A DNA stretch of 10,336 nucleotides from Clostridiales bacterium (GTDB lineage Bacteria > Bacillota > Clostridia > Lachnospirales > Lachnospiraceae). Location: assembly GCA_019416265.1 (NCBI GenBank), contig DXXQ01000022.1, positions 1 through 10,336 of the forward strand, read 5' to 3'. Positions 7,055-10,336 of this stretch are shown here, piece after piece. The notes under the pieces are model-generated. The model saw nothing but the letters and a program-made list of their open reading frames with translations. It was not told where the DNA came from and ran no database searches. Positions within the stretch are counted from its first letter, which is position 1. Each line of letters begins with the position of its first letter. The translations under genes and the position numbers were made by a program.

Positions 7055-7725
7055 TTCAGTTCAGCCACCTTTCCATCTTCGATTGCCAGAATCCGGTCAG
7101 CAAGCTGCGCGATTTCCTCATTATGAGTGATAATCACCAATGTCTGTCCGTATTTTTCCGCGGAAAGCTTCAGCAGTGCGATCACTTCCTCCCCTGTTTT
7201 TGTGTCGAGATTTCCTGTGGGCTCATCCGCCAGTATAAGATCCGGCTTTGATGCCAGGGCTCTTGCAATCGCAACTCTCTGCTGCTGTCCTCCTGATAAT
7301 GCAGAGGGAAGATTTTCAATTTTGTCCTCTATTCCCAGTGTTTTCAGAATGTCGTTAACATAGTCTTCATCCGGTTCTTTCCCGTCAAGCCCCAGTGGAA
7401 GAACTACGTTTTCGTAAACATTAATTGAGGAAACAAGATTAAACGCCTGAAAAACAAAACCGATTTTCTGTCTCCTGAATACTGCAAGCTCATCCTCAGA
7501 CATGGAAAAAATGTCTTTTCCCTTAATATATACCTTTCCGGAAGTGGGATAATCAAGCCCTCCAAGAAGATGTAAAAGAGTACTCTTTCCGGAACCGGAT
7601 TTCCCTATAATGGCGACAAATTCGCCTCTCCTGATTTCTATTTCCGTATTCTGAACCGCCTTTACCTGATTTTTGCCCTCGCCGTAATATTTACATAATT
7701 CCTGTGTTTTAACTATTGTATCCAT
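7051..7725 (-). CDS. ABC transporter ATPase (MacB/LolD/BceA-like)
   Basis: A 224-residue nucleotide-binding subunit that powers the adjacent permease. All motifs are intact: Walker A GKSGSGKST (41-49), Q-loop Q93 in GFVFQAFNLV, signature LSGGQQQR (143-150), Walker B LILADEPT with catalytic E168, D-loop GNLD, and the switch histidine H201 in IITHNEE. The sequence FVFQAFNLVSSINVYENVVLP is typical of the lipoprotein/peptide-export subfamily. ATG 7725 is chosen because GAGGAGGT (7733-7740) lies seven bases upstream of it. The ATG at 7731 is only one base from that site, and a longer frame running to 7860 would overlap the histidine kinase gene. A 74-base gap with terminator-like and promoter-like elements separates it from the kinase gene, so its expression may be uncoupled from the regulators. 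Confidence 0.93.
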   Translation of the reverse strand: MDTIVKTQELCKYYGEGKNQVKAVQNTEIEIRRGEFVAIIGKSGSGKSTLLHLLGGLDYPTSGKVYIKGKDIFSMSEDELAVFRRQKIGFVFQAFNLVSSINVYENVVLPLGLDGKEPDEDYVNDILKTLGIEDKIENLPSALSGGQQQRVAIARALASKPDLILADEPTGNLDTKTGEEVIALLKLSAEKYGQTLVIITHNEEIAQLADRILAIEDGKVAELK

Positions 7726-7750
7726 TTTCATTACCTCCTCTTTTCTAAAG

Positions 7751-7779
7751 ATATTACAACAGAAAACTTGCCGTTTTCT
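7751..7779 (-). promoter_or_regulatory. Candidate regulated promoter and operator of the ABC genes
   Basis: On the minus strand AGAAAAC (7773-7779) and GTTTTCT (7761-7767) form a perfect 7-base inverted repeat around GGCAA. A -10-like TAATAT lies at 7751-7756. The base positions 17 upstream of it read AGAAAA, a poor -35 box that is part of the inverted repeat. A weak -35 covered by a symmetric site is the usual layout of a promoter activated by an OmpR-type regulator, and the regulator gene lies in the same cluster. Transcription would start near 7744, about 19 bases before the ATG. The repeat could instead be an RNA hairpin. Confidence 0.4.
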
Positions 7780-7787
7780 TTCAAGAC

Positions 7788-7818
7788 AAAGAAAAAGTCT
7801 TACAGATTTGTAAGACTT
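7788..7818 (-). terminator. Terminator-like hairpin at the end of the histidine kinase gene
   Basis: Bases 7795-7804 and 7809-7818 form a perfect 10-bp stem with a four-base loop. On the minus strand the stem end TGTAAGACTT continues into TTTCTTT (7788-7794), a U-rich tail interrupted by one C. The kinase TAA stop codon (7800-7802) is inside the stem. The stem is AT-rich and so only moderately stable, suggesting partial termination between the regulator genes and the transporter genes. Confidence 0.5.
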
Positions 7819-9047
7819 CTCCTGAGCAGCGGAATCTGAACAATAAATACGCTTCCGCATTTTTCTCCATCAATTCTGTTATCTTTTACCATTATCGTTC
7901 CGCCATGCCGGGAAATGATGTATCTCGCAAGATAAAGTCCGACTCCGCTGCCGCTTTCCCTGCGTATTTCTTCCTTGTCCCCTCTGTAAAAGCGCTGAAA
8001 AACCTTATGCTTTTCATTTGGGGAAATTCCGATTCCCTGGTCTGCAAACTCAATTCTTACCATAGAATTCATATTGATCACACGAATAGTGATTGTTGTA
8101 TCTGCCTTCGAATATTTCACTGCATTTTCCAGAATATTAATAAACGCTTCTGTCAGCCACTTCCTGTCCTGCATGATTTCGGGCAGTTTTTCTGTTTCGC
8201 CCACCTCAAGCTCAATGGCAATGTTTTTTTCTTCTGCCTTCTGCCACACGCCGTTCGCTGCGTCCAGAATTGACTCAAACAGTTTTCCCTTACGAAGCTG
8301 AACGGAAATCATCCCGCTTTCAAGCCTGGAAATATTCACAAGTGATGCAGTAAGCTTTTCCAGTGAATCAATCTGAAATGCCATTCGTTCTTCAAACTCT
8401 TCCCTTTCTTCCTGTGAGAGATCCTGATTCAGTAAAATCTCAAACGTGGATTTTACTGCTGCAAGAGGCGTTTTTAACTGATGTGAAACGTCTGTAACAA
8501 CATTCTTTGTTTCTTTTTTATCTGCTTCTGCTTTTTGTTTTATCAGAAGAAAATTCCCGTTTAATTTGTCCAGAGCCGTGTCTATTCTCGCAGCTTCCGG
8601 ATCCGAATCCAGACCTTTCATACATCTGGAAATTGACGTTTCCGGAACTCCGTAGCTTCCTTCCCGCAGATCTTCGATATCCTTTTCTATTGCCTCCAGA
8701 AGCTCTTTATATCTTCGAAAAACTGCTTTTTCCTGTCTTCGGATTCCAAATACAATTAACAGATATGCCGCAAAAGCGCCTGCGATCGTCATGCCTCCGC
8801 TCCACAGAAATTGCTTATAAAAACTGTTTTTCCCCTCTTTTATATACCCATACCGGTTCAGTATCTCCACTGCTTTTTCGTAAGTAATTTCATCTTCTTC
8901 TGTTTCTGTCAAGATTTTTCCCAGTTGAATGGTTTCCTCTTTGTAAGAGTTATACTGTGCGGTTATAACAGTGGCGCTCAGTAAAATCAGTGCAATCAGA
9001 GGCAGAAAATATCCTGTATATTTACCGTTCTTTGCCATTCCAGACAT
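7800..9047 (-). CDS. Sensor histidine kinase
   Basis: A 415-residue two-component kinase. Helices at about 12-30 and 83-102 flank a short extracellular loop of roughly 50 residues. HisKA has the phosphoacceptor H189 in DVSHQLKTPL. The catalytic domain has the N box INILENAVKYS (303-313), G1 DQGIG (336-340), the F box FQRFYR and G2 GSGVGLYLA (366-374). The loop is too small for a large sensor domain. It is larger than in the strict intramembrane-sensing BceS kinases, so direct sensing or sensing through the FtsX permease are both open. ATG 9047 follows AGAGGG (9055-9060) with seven bases between; an ATG at 9038 is an alternative. The gene overlaps the response regulator by 26 bases. Its likely partner is that regulator, and the downstream transporter its likely target. 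Confidence 0.93.
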   Translation of the reverse strand: MSGMAKNGKYTGYFLPLIALILLSATVITAQYNSYKEETIQLGKILTETEEDEITYEKAVEILNRYGYIKEGKNSFYKQFLWSGGMTIAGAFAAYLLIVFGIRRQEKAVFRRYKELLEAIEKDIEDLREGSYGVPETSISRCMKGLDSDPEAARIDTALDKLNGNFLLIKQKAEADKKETKNVVTDVSHQLKTPLAAVKSTFEILLNQDLSQEEREEFEERMAFQIDSLEKLTASLVNISRLESGMISVQLRKGKLFESILDAANGVWQKAEEKNIAIELEVGETEKLPEIMQDRKWLTEAFINILENAVKYSKADTTITIRVINMNSMVRIEFADQGIGISPNEKHKVFQRFYRGDKEEIRRESGSGVGLYLARYIISRHGGTIMVKDNRIDGEKCGSVFIVQIPLLRRSLTNL

Positions 9048-9705
9048 AACCCAGCCCTCTTACATTCTTAATCAGTTTTTTCCCTTCTTCTCCTGTATCA
9101 AGCTTTTTCCGGAGTCTGGTGATGTTTACGGCAACCGTATTTTCATCTACAAATTCACTGTCTATGTCAAATATTTTTTCCAGAATTTGCTCTTTGGACA
9201 GAATAATGCCTGGATTTTCCATAAACAAAAGGAGAAGCTTCCACTCATTTTTTGTCACGGAAATCTCCTCTCCATTTACATAAACTTTCATTGCTCTTTT
9301 GTCCGCTTTGACTCTTCCCGACTCAATTACCTGATTCTCCTGCGTTCTTTCTTTTCTGAAATATGCATTAATTTTCATGGTCAGAACAGACAGGCTGAAA
9401 GGCTTTGCAATGTAATCATCCGCTCCTGCTTCATACCCCATCACCATATCTGTTTCTCTGTCAAGAGCAGTCAGGCATATCAGATGGGCATTTGTCTCCG
9501 ATCTGATCTTCTTTATGAAATCCAGTCCGTTTCCATCCGGAAGATTAATATCACAGAGAATAAGCTCCGGTGGGTACGCTTTCATTAACGCCTCTGCCTC
9601 TCTTATGGTTCCGGCGCTTTTCACCTCGCAGCCCTCTCTTTGAAGAGAAAACTCTATGCTTCTCCTGACGCTTTCTTCATCTTCTATTATCATTACCCTG
9701 TTCAT
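9022..9705 (-). CDS. OmpR/PhoB-family response regulator
   Basis: A 227-residue DNA-binding regulator. The receiver domain (1-115) has the acidic pocket E8/D9, phosphoacceptor D52 in LILCDINLPDGNG, switch T79 in CLTALD and K101 in IAKPFS. The winged-helix domain (about 130-224) shows SVTKNEWKLLLLFMENPG, the recognition helix region VDENTVAVNITRLRKKL and the closing RGLGYVWN. The site before ATG 9705 (AGAGAG) is weak, and the preceding SdpI-like gene stops only 15 bases upstream, so it is probably co-transcribed and moderately translated. It should be phosphorylated by the adjacent kinase and is the best candidate to bind the inverted repeat before the ABC genes. Confidence 0.94.
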   Translation of the reverse strand: MNRVMIIEDEESVRRSIEFSLQREGCEVKSAGTIREAEALMKAYPPELILCDINLPDGNGLDFIKKIRSETNAHLICLTALDRETDMVMGYEAGADDYIAKPFSLSVLTMKINAYFRKERTQENQVIESGRVKADKRAMKVYVNGEEISVTKNEWKLLLLFMENPGIILSKEQILEKIFDIDSEFVDENTVAVNITRLRKKLDTGEEGKKLIKNVRGLGYVWNGKER

Positions 9706-9720
9706 ATTTTCTCTCTACTT

Positions 9721-10098
9721 TCACCGTCTGTTACCGTTTTTATCAAACGTCTTTCTAAGCGCTATCTCGGTAGGAATAATGGACGCCGCTAATGGAATCA
9801 ACTGTATAACACACAGAATCCCTCCAACATTTTCTACCGTTTCTTTCGGCTTTCCCAACACCAGAAGCATTCCGATGACTGTTACAGACAGAAGGATTTT
9901 CCCCAAATTGTACCACAGTTTTCCACAGTATTTATGGGCAAATACCCATGTATCCTGATTTTTCATAGACATTGTTGTACGGTATCCAAATGCATAGTTG
10001 ATTTCCTTTGGCGCTTTTTTCAGAAAGTATTTTCCAAACCCAAGCATTGTAAAAGGAATCAGCAAATCCATCAATGTCATAAATAACCAAAATCCCAT
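9721..10098 (-). CDS. SdpI-family small membrane protein
   Basis: A 125-residue protein with three predicted helices (about 3-23, 62-82 and 90-111). Between the first two is the SdpI-family signature FGYRTTMSMKNQDTWVFAHKYCGKLW (37-62, key residues GYRT, SMKN, TW and GK). In Bacillus subtilis, SdpI is the membrane immunity and signal protein against the SdpC toxin; most homologues are uncharacterised. ATG 10098 is preferred to ATG 10104, because GGAGGG (10105-10110) touches the latter and is well spaced for the former. It is the first gene of the regulator operon, with a promoter just upstream. Its position suggests a membrane resistance or accessory sensing role, but no toxin gene is visible in the window. 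Confidence 0.8.
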   Translation of the reverse strand: MGFWLFMTLMDLLIPFTMLGFGKYFLKKAPKEINYAFGYRTTMSMKNQDTWVFAHKYCGKLWYNLGKILLSVTVIGMLLVLGKPKETVENVGGILCVIQLIPLAASIIPTEIALRKTFDKNGNRR

Positions 10099-10130
10099 AT
10101 TCATCCCTCCCGGCTACTGTTCTTTTTTTC

Positions 10131-10159
10131 AATATACTATACTTTCCCTGCAAACTCAA
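10131..10159 (-). promoter_or_regulatory. Promoter of the SdpI-regulator-kinase operon
   Basis: On the minus strand TTGAGT (10154-10159) precedes TATATT (10131-10136) by exactly 17 bases. Transcription would start near 10124, leaving a leader of about 25 bases that contains an A7 run and the ribosome-binding site. An overlapping TATAGT in the spacer is a second possible -10 box, but with poorer spacing. I see no copy of the inverted repeat found before the ABC genes. Confidence 0.6.
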
Positions 10160-10200
10160 CAATGAAAAACACCTCTATTTTCTAAACACAAAACATCGTC

Positions 10201-10336
10201 ACTGTTCACTCCGTTCACAGCAACGAGCCAAAATTCATTCCAGATTGCCTGCGGCAATGGAATTTTGGCTTGTATGTCTCGGGATTTTGTCATATACATG
10301 ACAAAACACCTCGCGGGATAGTGCCGTGTGAACAGT
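10201..10336. repeat. Structured non-coding element bounded by a 9-base inverted repeat
   Basis: ACTGTTCAC (10201-10209) and GTGAACAGT (10328-10336) are exact reverse complements and bound the segment. GTTCACAG (10213-10220) is a second, offset copy of the left end. Inside, 10223-10236 pairs with 10260-10273 (14 bp, one G-T), and ATTGCC-TGC-GGCAAT (10244-10258) forms its inner stem. TTTTGTCAT (10285-10293) pairs with ATGACAAAA (10298-10306) around a four-base loop. There is no coding frame of note. The second boundary coincides with the window edge, so the element may extend. It looks like a miniature mobile or interspersed repeat, or a structured RNA; its identity is not recognised. Confidence 0.55.

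Noticed and set aside
7726..7860. N-terminal extension of the ABC ATPase frame
   Set aside because: It overlaps the kinase gene end, lacks homology to ABC ATPases and ignores the strong ribosome-binding site at 7733-7740.
8971..9588. Long plus-strand frame opposite the response regulator and kinase
   Set aside because: It lies antisense to two clear genes, shows no recognisable motif and has no ribosome-binding site; it is a shadow frame.
10201..10336. CRISPR array
   Set aside because: The repeats are inverted and unequal, with no regular direct repeat and spacer pattern.

Overview
The window looks like a chromosomal segment of a low-to-moderate GC Gram-positive anaerobe, most likely a gut Lachnospiraceae-type Clostridia. 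The evidence is strong AGGAGG ribosome-binding sites, sigma-A type promoters, U-tailed hairpin terminators and the gene families present. There is no taxonomic marker gene, so this is inference.

Left part (1-1911, plus strand): a compact three-gene unit encodes a small secreted protein with two Asp-rich calcium-loop motifs, an ECF-type sigma-70 factor, and a single-pass membrane anti-sigma factor of the RsgI type. The anti-sigma carries an Asp-Ile-Asn-Pro-Ser motif, at which RsgI proteins are known to self-cleave, and ends in a Gln/Lys/Gly-rich tail instead of a recognisable sensor domain. The sigma and anti-sigma genes overlap by 8 bases. The unit ends in a hairpin shared with the converging gene.

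Middle (1856-4640, minus strand): a membrane diguanylate cyclase (dCACHE sensor, PAS-like linker, GGDEF with RxxD inhibitory site) has its own promoter. A Nudix hydrolase follows; its promoter spans the end of the upstream permease gene and its stop codon lies inside a perfect 19-bp terminator hairpin.

Right part (4640-10159, minus strand): an envelope-stress or peptide-resistance module reads SdpI-like membrane protein, OmpR-type response regulator, histidine kinase, ABC ATPase, then a large double-FtsX permease. The kinase stop codon sits in a terminator-like hairpin. The 74-base gap before the ATPase holds an inverted repeat over the -35 position of a candidate promoter. This suggests constitutive sensing genes and a separately induced transporter, as in Bce-type detoxification modules.

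The right edge (10201-10336) is non-coding and highly structured: three nested or serial hairpins bounded by a 9-base inverted repeat, probably an interspersed repeat or a structured RNA.
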